A stretch of 32,298 nucleotides of DNA from CAYSLU01 sp964431965 (GCA_964431965.1 CAYSLU010000061.1:1-32298), one strand, 5' to 3'. Positions 15,593 through 23,222 are shown, counted from the stretch's first letter. Numbers and translations: made by a program. The notes: generated by a model not told the origin, from the sequence alone.

Positions 15593-16678
15593 TCATCGCA
15601 CCGTCCGGTCAAAGTGCTCCACGATCCGCTCGTCGCGTCCGAAGATGCGGGCGATGAGCGCGCACCGGATCCACATGCCGTTGCGCATCTGCCGCCAGTA
15701 CACAGCGCGCGGATCGCGATCGACCTCCACGGCGATTTCCTGCCGGCGCGGGAACGGGTGCAAGAGCACCGCGTCCGGCTTCAGCGCGCCGAGGTGCCGC
15801 GGAGTGAAATGGTAGCGGGTGATGTCAAGCCGGCTGCTCTCCTTGGCCGCCGAGTCCCACTCGTCCTGGACGCGCGTCATGTAGATCGCATCCGCCTCCG
15901 GTATGACCGGCTCGAAGTCGTCGAACAGCCGGTACTCCACCTTCCGCGCCTTCAGCAGCTCCAGGATATCTCCCCCGATCTGCAGCTCGGGCGGGGCCAC
16001 GAAGTACTGCCGGACGCCCGCGTAGTTGCTCAGCAGCCACGAAAGCGAGCGGACCGTCCGGCCGCGCGCCAGGTCGCCCACGAACACCACCGTCTTGCCG
16101 TCGATCCCGCCCCGGTTCTCGAAGCTTCGCTGCAGCGTGTAGACGTCCAGGAGCGCCTGCGTCGGGTGCTGGTCGCGGCCAGAGCCGGCGTTGATGATCG
16201 GAACCGGCCGCTCGGTGTTGCCCAGCACCCATGCCATCCGCTCCGCGAGCCCGCCCACCGGCGTCCGCATGATGATCATGTCGAAGTAGGAGCTGAACGT
16301 CCGCACCGAGTCCTCGTTCGACTCGCCCTTGAACTCGCTCGACGTCGCCGTGTCCCGAACCTCGCCGAGCGGCATCCCGAGGATCTCGCACGCGGCGCAG
16401 AAGGACAGGAATGTGCGGCTGCTCGGCTGCGAGAAGTAGAGCATGGCCCGCTTGTGCGGCAGCAGCCCGCGCAGGAAGGCCATCCCCTCCTCGGTCTTCG
16501 CCAGCCGCCGGATCCGGGTTGCCAGGTCGCCCAGCCGGTCCAGGTCCGCGCGCGTGAACTGCTGGGCGAGCAGCACGTGGTACTCCCGGCCCTCCGACCG
16601 GAAGTACTCGGCCTTCTCCGCCAGCGCCAGGCGGTGGAAGGCATCCCACTCGATTGCGTTCAGGCACCGCTCGGTCAT
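15593..16678 (-). CDS. pyrB: aspartate carbamoyltransferase catalytic subunit, long form
   Basis: A 361-residue carbamoyltransferase that joins carbamoyl phosphate and aspartate, the first committed step of pyrimidine synthesis. The carbamoyl-phosphate loop is SQPSSRTF (83-90), a variant of the usual STRT. K117 in FKGES fits the mobile 80s loop, HPTQALLD starts at 171, and DLARGRTVRSL and HPFPRRQEI follow. The latter corresponds to the HPLPR loop of aspartate enzymes and separates it from ornithine carbamoyltransferases, which have HCLP. It is about 50 residues longer than E. coli PyrB, mainly an N-terminal extension (1-40). GGGAGG lies 8 nt before ATG. It follows argF by 19 nt. No pyrI regulatory subunit gene is adjacent. 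Confidence 0.88.
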   Translation of the reverse strand: MTERCLNAIEWDAFHRLALAEKAEYFRSEGREYHVLLAQQFTRADLDRLGDLATRIRRLAKTEEGMAFLRGLLPHKRAMLYFSQPSSRTFLSFCAACEILGMPLGEVRDTATSSEFKGESNEDSVRTFSSYFDMIIMRTPVGGLAERMAWVLGNTERPVPIINAGSGRDQHPTQALLDVYTLQRSFENRGGIDGKTVVFVGDLARGRTVRSLSWLLSNYAGVRQYFVAPPELQIGGDILELLKARKVEYRLFDDFEPVIPEADAIYMTRVQDEWDSAAKESSRLDITRYHFTPRHLGALKPDAVLLHPFPRRQEIAVEVDRDPRAVYWRQMRNGMWIRCALIARIFGRDERIVEHFDRTVR

Positions 16679-16697
16679 GCGAACGTCCTCCCGGATG

Positions 16698-17687
16698 CTA
16701 GGCCAGCGTGGCCACCATGGCCGCCTTGATCGTGTGCACGCGATTCGCCGCCTGGTCGAACACCTTCGAGAAGGGCGCCTCGAACACGTCCTCGGTCACC
16801 TCGAGCGCCCCGATCTTCCGCGTGTACTCCGTCTGGTTGTTGTGGAACGCGGGCAGGCAGTGCAGGAAGATCGTCCGTCCGGACGCGAGCAGGCCCGTCC
16901 GCCGCATCAGGGCCATATTGACCTGGAACGGCCGCAGCAGCCGCATCCGCTCCTCGAACTGAGCCTCCTCGCCCATCGAGACCCACACGTCCGTGTAGAC
17001 GACGTTCGCGCCCTTCACGCCCTTCGCCGGGTCATGCTCGATCGAGACCGTGCTCCGGTTGCGCCGCGCGAGCGTCCGGGCCGCCTTCACGATGTCGGCC
17101 GGCGGCGTCAGCTCCCGGGGCGTGCAGTCGACGAAGTCCACGCCCGCCTTGGCGCAACCGATCATCAGGGAATTCGCGACGTTGTTCCGCCCGTCCCCGA
17201 CGTAGGCGACGCGCAGTCCCTTCAGCGAGCCGAAGTGCTCCTGCATCGTCTGAAGATCCGCCAGTGCCTGGGTTGGATGCCACTCGTTGGTCAGGCCGTT
17301 CCACACCGGAACGCCGGCCCACTTCGCCAGGTTCTCGACGGTGGTGTGCTCGTAGCCCCGGAACGCGATGCCCTCGAACATCCGCCCCAGCACCCGGGCC
17401 GTGTCGCGCACGGACTCCTTCTTGCCGAGGTGCAGGTCGTTCATGTCCAGGAACTCGGCGCTGGCGCCCTCATCGACCGCCGCCACCGTGAAGGCGCAGC
17501 GCGTCCGGGTCGAGGTCTTCTCGAAGATCAGCGCGATATTCTTCTGGCGCAGCAGGTTGCCGGGAATCCCCGCCGCCTTCTTCCGCTTGAGGTCTCCCGC
17601 CAGCTCGACGAGCGCGAGCATCTCCGCATCGCTCACGTCATCGAGGGTCAGCAGGCTTCGGCCCTTCATCGAGATGCTGGAACCCAT
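16698..17687 (-). CDS. argF: ornithine carbamoyltransferase
   Basis: A 329-residue enzyme making citrulline from ornithine and carbamoyl phosphate in arginine synthesis. The carbamoyl-phosphate loop STRTR is at 59-63, HPTQALAD at 137-144, the ornithine-site region WVSMGEE follows, and the family-specific HCLPAFH is present near the C-terminus. Its length is standard. Two ATGs are close together. The second (MGSSISMKGR) is preferred because GGGAG lies 8 nt upstream of it but only 2 nt upstream of the first. An anabolic role is likely since arcA and arcC are absent nearby; arcB cannot be excluded by sequence alone. It is co-directional with pyrB, 19 nt downstream. Confidence 0.94.
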   Translation of the reverse strand: MGSSISMKGRSLLTLDDVSDAEMLALVELAGDLKRKKAAGIPGNLLRQKNIALIFEKTSTRTRCAFTVAAVDEGASAEFLDMNDLHLGKKESVRDTARVLGRMFEGIAFRGYEHTTVENLAKWAGVPVWNGLTNEWHPTQALADLQTMQEHFGSLKGLRVAYVGDGRNNVANSLMIGCAKAGVDFVDCTPRELTPPADIVKAARTLARRNRSTVSIEHDPAKGVKGANVVYTDVWVSMGEEAQFEERMRLLRPFQVNMALMRRTGLLASGRTIFLHCLPAFHNNQTEYTRKIGALEVTEDVFEAPFSKVFDQAANRVHTIKAAMVATLA

Positions 17688-17689
17688 GA

Positions 17690-17884
17690 TCATATCTCCC
17701 GTTGCCCCGCCTCTCCGTGACAGGCGCCCAGTAGATACGCCATCCCCCGATCCAACTCCAGCCTTTTTGGGCGCCAAACGGGCTTCGGCTTCGAGACCTC
17801 GACGTACCGGTACGACAGCAGCGAGGCTTCGATGCGTGAGTCTGCGAGCCCCCGGAACCGTGACGCATCACCGTCGCGCCCCAC
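17690..17884 (-). CDS. possible small protein upstream of argF
   Basis: A 64-codon frame from a GTG. I do not recognise it. Its residues from about LADSRIEASLLSYRYVEVSK to AYLLGACHGEAGQREI have protein-like composition. Its TGA ends two bases before the chosen argF start, an arrangement typical of a leader or coupled small gene. There is no clear Shine-Dalgarno before the GTG, and it may be chance open frame in the 205-bp gap. Confidence 0.25.
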   Translation of the reverse strand: MGRDGDASRFRGLADSRIEASLLSYRYVEVSKPKPVWRPKRLELDRGMAYLLGACHGEAGQREI

Positions 17885-17892
17885 TCGTACAA

Positions 17893-18786
17893 CTACACAG
17901 ACACGCCACGGCTGCGGGGGATTCGCCGGACGTCGAGGGCCAGGCGTCCGCGTCGTCGCGGGCGAGAGTCGATCGCGCCAGCGCGCTGCGGGACCCATAT
18001 CGAGGCCTCGTGATCGCCAAAGGCGTCGGCCTGCCCGTCCACATAACGACAGCCGATCCATGCGCAGATCATCGCATCGATCGCATCCTCATACCGTTTG
18101 AGGGCCGACAGATGCTGCACCCCCGTCGGAACGGGCACACGGACACCTCCGATTTCACGTCCGAGCACGGACCGTATCCGCGCATGGATCGCCAGGACAT
18201 TCGCCAGACGCTCGGGAACTCCGCGATCCGGCCAGTACTTCGTCGTCTTCCCTACCTTGTACTCAACCCGCCGATCCGCCTCCATCAGGCGCAGCAGGGC
18301 CGGATGCGGATAGACCTCCAGGAGCCTTGGGGTGGTGCCCGGTCTATCGTCGCGAGTCGCCACCGGGTAGCCAGCATCGGCAAACTCCTTCGTCAGCCCG
18401 GCCCCCATCGCTCCGGGACGCTCCGGCGTCGGACTGTGCGTGCTGCAACCGGCTGCCCCAAACTCCCTGGAGATCGCATCGTCGGCAGTCCGCCGTCCGG
18501 TGATCGCCACCCGCGAGACCGGCATGTCGATGGCTATGACGGTGACGCTGCTCCCGCCGAGCATCTGCTCCGCAGCTCCGAGCAGACGCCCGACATCCGG
18601 CTGTCCGCCCTGGACGTGAGCATCTTCCCAAGGGACGGCACAGCCCTCAGCCGCCTTCGCGAACGCGTCGTAGCTCGGTGCCACACACAGACACCGCCAC
18701 GCCCCAACCCCGTCACGCGCCACGAGCGCCACCCCGCTGGGTTGCCGAGCGGTCCAAGCAGCATCGATTCCAAGTACAGAGATCAC
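17893..18786 (-). CDS. DUF429 family protein, predicted RNase H-like nuclease
   Basis: A 297-residue protein resembling DUF429. Members have an RNase H-like fold and are predicted, not proven, nucleases. Visible conserved acidic motifs are VLGIDAAWT near the N-terminus, VIAIDMPVS at about 80, LLEVYPHPALL in the middle, and YEDAIDAMICAWIGCRY towards the C-terminus. ASIWVPQ is the usual end of the domain; about 30 Arg/Pro-rich residues after it may be a non-conserved tail. The start is a GTG directly before ISVLGID, with AAGGA and GAGGG just upstream. The open frame continues upstream without protein character. It lies 53 nt after the DUF2075 gene on the same strand and may belong to that cassette. 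Confidence 0.75.
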   Translation of the reverse strand: MISVLGIDAAWTARQPSGVALVARDGVGAWRCLCVAPSYDAFAKAAEGCAVPWEDAHVQGGQPDVGRLLGAAEQMLGGSSVTVIAIDMPVSRVAITGRRTADDAISREFGAAGCSTHSPTPERPGAMGAGLTKEFADAGYPVATRDDRPGTTPRLLEVYPHPALLRLMEADRRVEYKVGKTTKYWPDRGVPERLANVLAIHARIRSVLGREIGGVRVPVPTGVQHLSALKRYEDAIDAMICAWIGCRYVDGQADAFGDHEASIWVPQRAGAIDSRPRRRGRLALDVRRIPRSRGVSV

Positions 18787-18839
18787 GTTCCTTCGGTCCC
18801 TCAACTCCGCCCCGTCGTTCGCAATGGAATGGCTCGGCT

Positions 18840-20849
18840 CTACCCCCGAGATGCAAGCACAGGAATGCCAACACCGGACAGGTAATCGAAGGTGCAGTCG
18901 TAAAAGGCGGGCGCACGCGTTCCGTCCGAACCATCGCCCGGCGGAACAAAGATCACCATGCCCTGTCGGGCTCGAGTGAGCAGCACGCGATAGGCGTTCC
19001 GGAGGTAGTTTCGACGGTCCTCCTTGTGGAGGCCGCACCACTTGTCACCGCGGAAGATGTGATATCCCCATCCTGAGCCCGAGAACCGAAGATCCGCATC
19101 CCAGTTGACGCAGACCCAGTCCAGTTCGAGCCCTTGGACATCGAACTGCGACGCAGCATCCTCGAGGTAGAGACTGGACCGCGTGTCGTGCCTGCCATCG
19201 AGGAACCAGTGAACGGGATCAATGCTCACGCGAACATCAATCGCGTGGGGCTTGAGCCGCTGGGCCTCCGATGATGCGACCAAGCCGAACCGTTCGCTCC
19301 CGCGCGCGTGTTGCCGGATCCAGTTCCGGGCCTGATCAAGGTCGCGCGTGAGGGCAATCGGGTAACGCCGGCTGAGTTTCGAGTAAGCATCTCGTGCCGC
19401 ATCCACCTCGCAGTCCAGGACCGCTTTGACGAACGCCGACACGTTCTCCGCCCGGAACGAGCGCATGGAGACGGCCAGATGGAGCGCACCGTCGAAGTGC
19501 GTGTGGGGTCTCGATCGGACGGCATCGATCGCGTGACCTGCCGCGTATTCGCTGTCCGTCAGTTCCTGGGAGATGTAGACATGCCAGTTGGGGAACGCCG
19601 TGTTGATGGCCTCAATCCAGGCACCAATGCCGGCCTCGCCAGTGTTGATCTCCTGTCCGCCGCCGACCAGACAGACGACGACCGCCCAATCGTCGTGCCG
19701 GTCCAGGTACGATATCAGGAACTCAGGCTCCGACTGGGTGAAGCCCTGCACCTTCTTCTTGCGGTGCATGAACGCCGAGGTCTGTGCCGTGTTCCACGCC
19801 CTTTGCGCCTCGTCGAAGATCACGACATGATCGATTGGCGGTGTAGTCTCGCGCAGCGCCTCGTCGCGGAAGTGGTGGACGTTCTGGATGAACGCCTTCA
19901 CGCTCTCGTACACCTTGCCCTTGCGAACCTTCTCGCCGCCTGATTTCCTGCGCGCCACTTCATCGCGTGTCAACGCCTCGCGCAGGACAGCGACCAAAGG
20001 CCCGTTGCCGGAAAGAAAAACCGCATGTGTCGGCCGAGTGGTATCCCGCCGCTTCGTGGCGACGTTCAGCCCGACCAGAGTCTTCCCCGCCCCCGGCACG
20101 CCTGTCACGAAACAGATGATCTTGCTCCCCGACGCGCGGGCTTGCTCGACCAGTTCCTCGATCCTGGCCGAAGTGACTTGGAGATTCCGGGCGCCGGCGT
20201 CGTGCCGCGCGATGGCGTCTACCGAGTGCTGCGCATAGAGCAACTGGGCCGCCTCGATGATCGTTGGCGTGGGATGGTATGACGCCGCGCCCCATTGCGC
20301 ACCATCCAACGGAACGCCTGGATTCCCGCCCAGTCCCATGTCAATCACGCGCCGGAGCCCCTGACTGTTGGACTGGACGGGAGGATAGACCTGATCCTCA
20401 TGCGGTGGCGGCAGGTGCCGGTCGCCCGCCGGCGCTTCCGTAGCCACAAGGATCGGCAGGATCGGGATGGCATGGCTGGCTTCGTGGAAGTTCTTGAGGT
20501 CCAGAGCGTAGTCCCAGACCTGATCCAGATCGGCGCGAGTGAAGTGCTTCTCACCGACCTTGAACTCGATGACGAACACGACCGCCCCAGCCACCACCAC
20601 CGCGTCAATACGCTTGCCCATGCGCGGGATGTTGAACTCCAGGAACAGCGTCCCATCGAGTCCCTGAAGCGAGTCCTTGAGAATCGCGATCTCCTGCAGC
20701 CACGCATCGCGCTGCGGCGGCTCGACCGCCATCTCGCTGTTGGCGACCAAGAAGCCAAGAATCGTCTCGGGTGTCGAGTCAAGGAACAAACCGACCGACG
20801 CGCTGTAGTATGCGCGTGGCAGCAGTTTGGGCTGGTCGGTCTCCGTCAT
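18840..20849 (-). CDS. PD-(D/E)XK nuclease - DUF2075 superfamily 1 helicase fusion
   Basis: A 669-residue protein. The N-terminal part (about 60-130) fits a PD-(D/E)XK nuclease core: E71, D82 in RIDAVVVAG, then E95-F-K97 in VIEFKVGE. The DUF2075 (Schlafen-like) helicase domain follows from about 240. Its Walker A is GVPGAGKT (250-257), the Walker B/DEAQ box is VVIFDEAQRAW (D346-E347), motif III is GGGQEIN (396-402), the conserved SMRSF is at 461-465, ASQFDVQGLELDW at 566-578, and the arginine-finger region AYRVLLTRARQGM at 619-631. All core motifs are intact. Such proteins occur in defence-rich regions, but their activity is largely untested. The ATG overlaps the stop of the upstream DUF1016 gene (ATGA). 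Confidence 0.88.
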   Translation of the reverse strand: MTETDQPKLLPRAYYSASVGLFLDSTPETILGFLVANSEMAVEPPQRDAWLQEIAILKDSLQGLDGTLFLEFNIPRMGKRIDAVVVAGAVVFVIEFKVGEKHFTRADLDQVWDYALDLKNFHEASHAIPILPILVATEAPAGDRHLPPPHEDQVYPPVQSNSQGLRRVIDMGLGGNPGVPLDGAQWGAASYHPTPTIIEAAQLLYAQHSVDAIARHDAGARNLQVTSARIEELVEQARASGSKIICFVTGVPGAGKTLVGLNVATKRRDTTRPTHAVFLSGNGPLVAVLREALTRDEVARRKSGGEKVRKGKVYESVKAFIQNVHHFRDEALRETTPPIDHVVIFDEAQRAWNTAQTSAFMHRKKKVQGFTQSEPEFLISYLDRHDDWAVVVCLVGGGQEINTGEAGIGAWIEAINTAFPNWHVYISQELTDSEYAAGHAIDAVRSRPHTHFDGALHLAVSMRSFRAENVSAFVKAVLDCEVDAARDAYSKLSRRYPIALTRDLDQARNWIRQHARGSERFGLVASSEAQRLKPHAIDVRVSIDPVHWFLDGRHDTRSSLYLEDAASQFDVQGLELDWVCVNWDADLRFSGSGWGYHIFRGDKWCGLHKEDRRNYLRNAYRVLLTRARQGMVIFVPPGDGSDGTRAPAFYDCTFDYLSGVGIPVLASRG

Positions 20850-20925
20850 GTCTCTCTGGCACTAACTGTCAGCAGCCAACCGCAACCCCCGCGCCAGCCG
20901 CCGGCCACATTGGCGAATGGCGAGC

Positions 20926-20957
20926 TCTGACCCCGCGTTATCTGACCCCGCGTTATC
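20926..20957. repeat. 15-bp tandem duplication at the DUF1016 truncation point
   Basis: tctgaccccgcgtta occurs twice head to tail (20926-20940, 20941-20955). It encodes ITRGQ-ITRGQ on the minus strand, exactly where the DUF1016 homology stops. Confidence 0.85.
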
Positions 20958-21194
20958 TTGAGAACATCGTGCGGCGTCTCGACGGTCTGGCCCCGGCGGC
21001 TGAGCGCCTTCACCTTCGTCTTGTCGCGACTCAATGCCAAGCGCTCGTAGAGGGAGGTATCGAACTGGCGGCGGAGTTCCCGGAGAGACCAGCCTTCGTT
21101 CGTGGCTTCTAACTCGTAGAAGCGACGTTCGTCCTCATCGGTGATTGCCATCAGGAAGACGTAGCGGGACCAACTCAGTCGGAACGGATCGGCT

Positions 21195-21221
21195 GATTTC
21201 CGAGACACTGTCGCGGAAATC
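21195..21221. repeat. 27-bp near-perfect palindrome inside DUF1016 gene
   Basis: The arms gatttccgagaca and tgtcgcggaaatc flank a central c; one position does not pair. It resembles 21267-21293. Confidence 0.8.
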
Positions 21222-21266
21222 GTGTCGGCCGGCTGCACAGTCACCGGTTCCGTGGTCGGCTCGCCA

Positions 21267-21293
21267 GAAATCCGCGACAGTGTCGCGGATTTC
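21267..21293. repeat. 27-bp palindrome inside DUF1016 gene
   Basis: Perfect 13-bp arms, gaaatccgcgaca and tgtcgcggatttc, flank a central g. It encodes part of the SATLSRISGE linker. Confidence 0.85.
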
Positions 21294-21567
21294 GACCAGA
21301 GCAGGTAGAACTTGCGATCGCGCTCCAGGTTGTCAACTGAATAGCCCTTGCCAAACTCTGCCGTGAGGCGGAGGGCAAGCATCTTGAGGGTTCCCTCTGC
21401 GTACTCAGCCCGGGCTATCCCTCTCTGCTCATGCTCCACGATCAACCGCCCGATCTCGTAGTTGGTCAGCACCATAGCGGTGTTGACGCCGTAGGCCACC
21501 GCCTTGCGGGATTGACGGACCACATCGCGGATGGAAGCGAGCAAGTACGCTGTGCTGATCGCCTTCT

Positions 21568-21786
21568 TCATCGTTTTCTCGTTCGTGTCTGCGCTGTCGG
21601 TGTCAATGGACGGCGGATCGCCTTGCCGCATATCGACATGGAAGGCAACCAGATCGGCAACGGCGGGACTGGCCTCGGGGTTGCGCAGGTCTCGGCCAGA
21701 CGGCCAGGGGAGTCGCATTGCAGGCGATCAACCAGGAAGGCTTGCGCATCGTGCAGGTTCCTGAGCGACGCTTCCAGGACTGTCAT
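21568..21786 (-). CDS. possible small ORF coupled to DUF1016 gene
   Basis: A 72-codon frame with good upstream GGGAG (5 nt before ATG). Its stop overlaps the DUF1016 start as ATGA. The first ~25 residues (MTVLEASLRNLHDAQAFLVD) read like protein. The remainder is Pro/Arg-rich and looks like the out-of-frame version of the longer frame RDLRNPEASPAVADLVAFHV that continues into DUF1016. A single frameshift near 21718 would fuse the two into one longer DUF1016 protein. I do not recognise it as a family. Confidence 0.35.
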   Translation of the reverse strand: MTVLEASLRNLHDAQAFLVDRLQCDSPGRLAETCATPRPVPPLPIWLPSMSICGKAIRRPLTPTAQTRTRKR

Positions 21787-21959
21787 GCGGGCTCCCTATC
21801 CCCTCGTCAGGGGCTCTGACGCCCCTTCGTCTGCCGTCCAGAATGCCCTTCCCCCGCCCCGTCACCTATCACATTCGCCGGACGATACACCCGGGCGCGG
21901 GCCGATGGCAATCTCCTGGCTGGCTCGTTCAGCAATTCGCACTGTGACATCGGAACGGC

Positions 21960-22020
21960 CTGAAGGCCGCACTACAAACGCCGGCCCCGGCCAGTTCGCT
22001 GTTTGTAGTGCGGGCTTCAG
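21960..22020. repeat. 20-bp-arm inverted repeat
   Basis: ctgaaggccgcactacaaac at 21960-21979 pairs with gtttgtagtgcgggcttcag at 22001-22020 with one mismatch. The 21-nt loop holds ggccccggcc. It resembles dispersed hairpin repeats common in PVC genomes. Confidence 0.75.
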
Positions 22021-22136
22021 CCCGTAGTCCGGGCGGTGCGCCTGCCGTAGCGCGAACGGCTGGCGCTTCCGGGTTTGTGTGGGGATCTTCCAGGGGGCCA
22101 AACGCCACCAGATCCTTTAGGGGCGACGGGGTGTCC

Positions 22137-22322
22137 TTTGTCGCGAGCCTTGTCGCGAGCTTTGTCGATCGCTGCCCCCAGCCTTGAATGCTCCGCCGAT
22201 CCCTGACGAACAACCCGGGCGGAGCTTGCTCAGGACGTTCCCTATCCCGCCAACATGAGTACCATCTGCGAGGCCATTGCCGGTCCGTTCTCGACAAAGC
22301 TCGCGACAATGCTCCCGACAAA
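22137..22322. repeat. inverted repeat whose arms are three 12-bp units
   Basis: The left arm 22137-22172 is three units near TTTGTCGCGAGC. The right arm 22287-22322 is the inverted equivalent, with 31 of 36 positions matching, including a 19-bp perfect core. The 114-bp interior has its own stem GCTCCGCC/GGCGGAGC. Confidence 0.8.
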
Positions 22323-22388
22323 GATTCGGTATGGCGCTGGGGACACACGCCATGGGCGTGTCGCGCAAAGTCTGGTAGAGTCCCGCCC

Positions 22389-23087
22389 ATGAGTGCTGCA
22401 GAGGTTCAGGCCCGACTACGGGCTCTGGCGATACCGGGCAAGGCGCAGGTCCTCCAAGGGTTCTTCAAGACGGGACCGGGCGAGTACGGGGAGGGAGACG
22501 TCTTTCTCGGTGTCATGGTGCCCCAGGTGCGACAGGTGGCGCGCGAGTTCTCAGCCCTCCCCGACCGCGAGGTGGAGAGGCTGCTCGCATCGCCCGTGCA
22601 CGAGGAGCGGCTGACGGGGCTCCTGGTGCTGGTGCGTCGGTTCGAGAAGGGCGATCCCAGCGGCCGCCGACGGGCCCACGATCTCTACCGACGCCATCTG
22701 CGGCGCGTGAACAACTGGGATCTGGTTGACCTGACGGCGCCCAACATCCTGGGCGCCTACCTGCTTGACCGGAATCGCAGCGTCCTCGACCGGCTGGCCC
22801 GGTCCCCGAATCTCTGGCGGCGCCGTATCGCGATCGTCGCCACGCACGCCTTCATTCGGCGCGGCGAGTTCGCGGACACGCTGCGGATCGCCGGCTGTCT
22901 GATCAACGATCCCGAGGATCTCATTCACAAGGCGGTCGGCTGGATGCTGCGCGAGGTCGGCAAGCGCGACGTCGCCACACTGGAGGGATTCCTGCGGACC
23001 CACTGCCGTCGGATGCCGCGGACCATGTTGCGCTATGCAATTGAACGGTTCCCTGAGAGCCGCCGAAAGGCGTACCTGCTCCGGTAG
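22389..23087 (+). CDS. AlkD-like DNA alkylation repair protein
   Basis: A 232-residue HEAT-like repeat protein of the DNA alkylation repair (AlkD) family. These excise N3- and N7-alkylated purines without flipping the base. The key motif NNWDLVD (108-114) supplies W110 and D114. The basic LWRRRIAIV (142-150) supplies the conserved Arg. KAVGWMLRE (181-189) supplies the second Trp (W185). These match the catalytic Trp-Asp-Arg-Trp set of Bacillus AlkD. Length is typical. The start MSAAEVQARL is the family N-terminus; the frame extends upstream through the repeat element without protein character. No strong Shine-Dalgarno is seen. It is divergent from the DUF1016 cassette. Confidence 0.92.
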   Translation: MSAAEVQARLRALAIPGKAQVLQGFFKTGPGEYGEGDVFLGVMVPQVRQVAREFSALPDREVERLLASPVHEERLTGLLVLVRRFEKGDPSGRRRAHDLYRRHLRRVNNWDLVDLTAPNILGAYLLDRNRSVLDRLARSPNLWRRRIAIVATHAFIRRGEFADTLRIAGCLINDPEDLIHKAVGWMLREVGKRDVATLEGFLRTHCRRMPRTMLRYAIERFPESRRKAYLLR

Positions 23088-23222
23088 AAGCTCTCCCCAA
23101 CTGCATGAGTGATGACCCGTGCGCTTCGCGCGCGGGCGGCTCGGCGCACCTCTCCGGCGCATGACAGCCGCACCGCATTTCCGTGGCGCGAACCGAGGAC
23201 CCGTGCTTCACTACACTCCGAA

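Larger units (their letters stand above)
20846..21571 (-). pseudogene. DUF1016 N-terminal domain protein, C-terminal nuclease domain missing
   Basis: A 241-residue product with a clear DUF1016 (YhcG-type) N-terminal domain: VVRQSRKAVAYGVNTAMVLT, NYEIGRLIVEHEQ, YGxG-like FGKGYSVDNLERDRKFY, LSWSRYVFLM, FYELEATNEGWSLRELRRQ and TSLYERLALSRDK. After ETPHDVLK (205), where relatives continue DPYVLEFL into a PD-(D/E)XK domain, it switches to ITRGQITRGQSS and 25 unrelated residues. Family members are about 340-380 residues, so this is a truncated copy, either decayed or a standalone N-domain. The start MKKAISTAYL overlaps the upstream small frame as ATGA; an in-frame extension upstream is open. The reading frame is otherwise uninterrupted and reaches the next gene with an ATGA overlap. 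Confidence 0.75.
21787..22388. other. non-coding region with two inverted-repeat elements
   Basis: No convincing gene is seen in about 600 bp. It contains a small hairpin AGGGGC-tctgac-GCCCCT (21809-21826), the 61-bp inverted repeat at 21960-22020, the 186-bp inverted repeat at 22137-22322 and a short stem ACACGCC/GGCGTGT at about 22345-22365. Promoters for both the minus-strand cassette and the plus-strand AlkD gene should lie here. Confidence 0.6.

Noticed and set aside
22137..22322. CRISPR array
   Set aside because: The repeat units are 12 bp, adjacent without spacers, and inverted between arms; no cas genes are present.
22188..22388. In-frame N-terminal extension of the AlkD-like protein
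   Set aside because: It crosses the 12-bp-unit inverted repeat, and the family N-terminus begins at the ATG at 22389.
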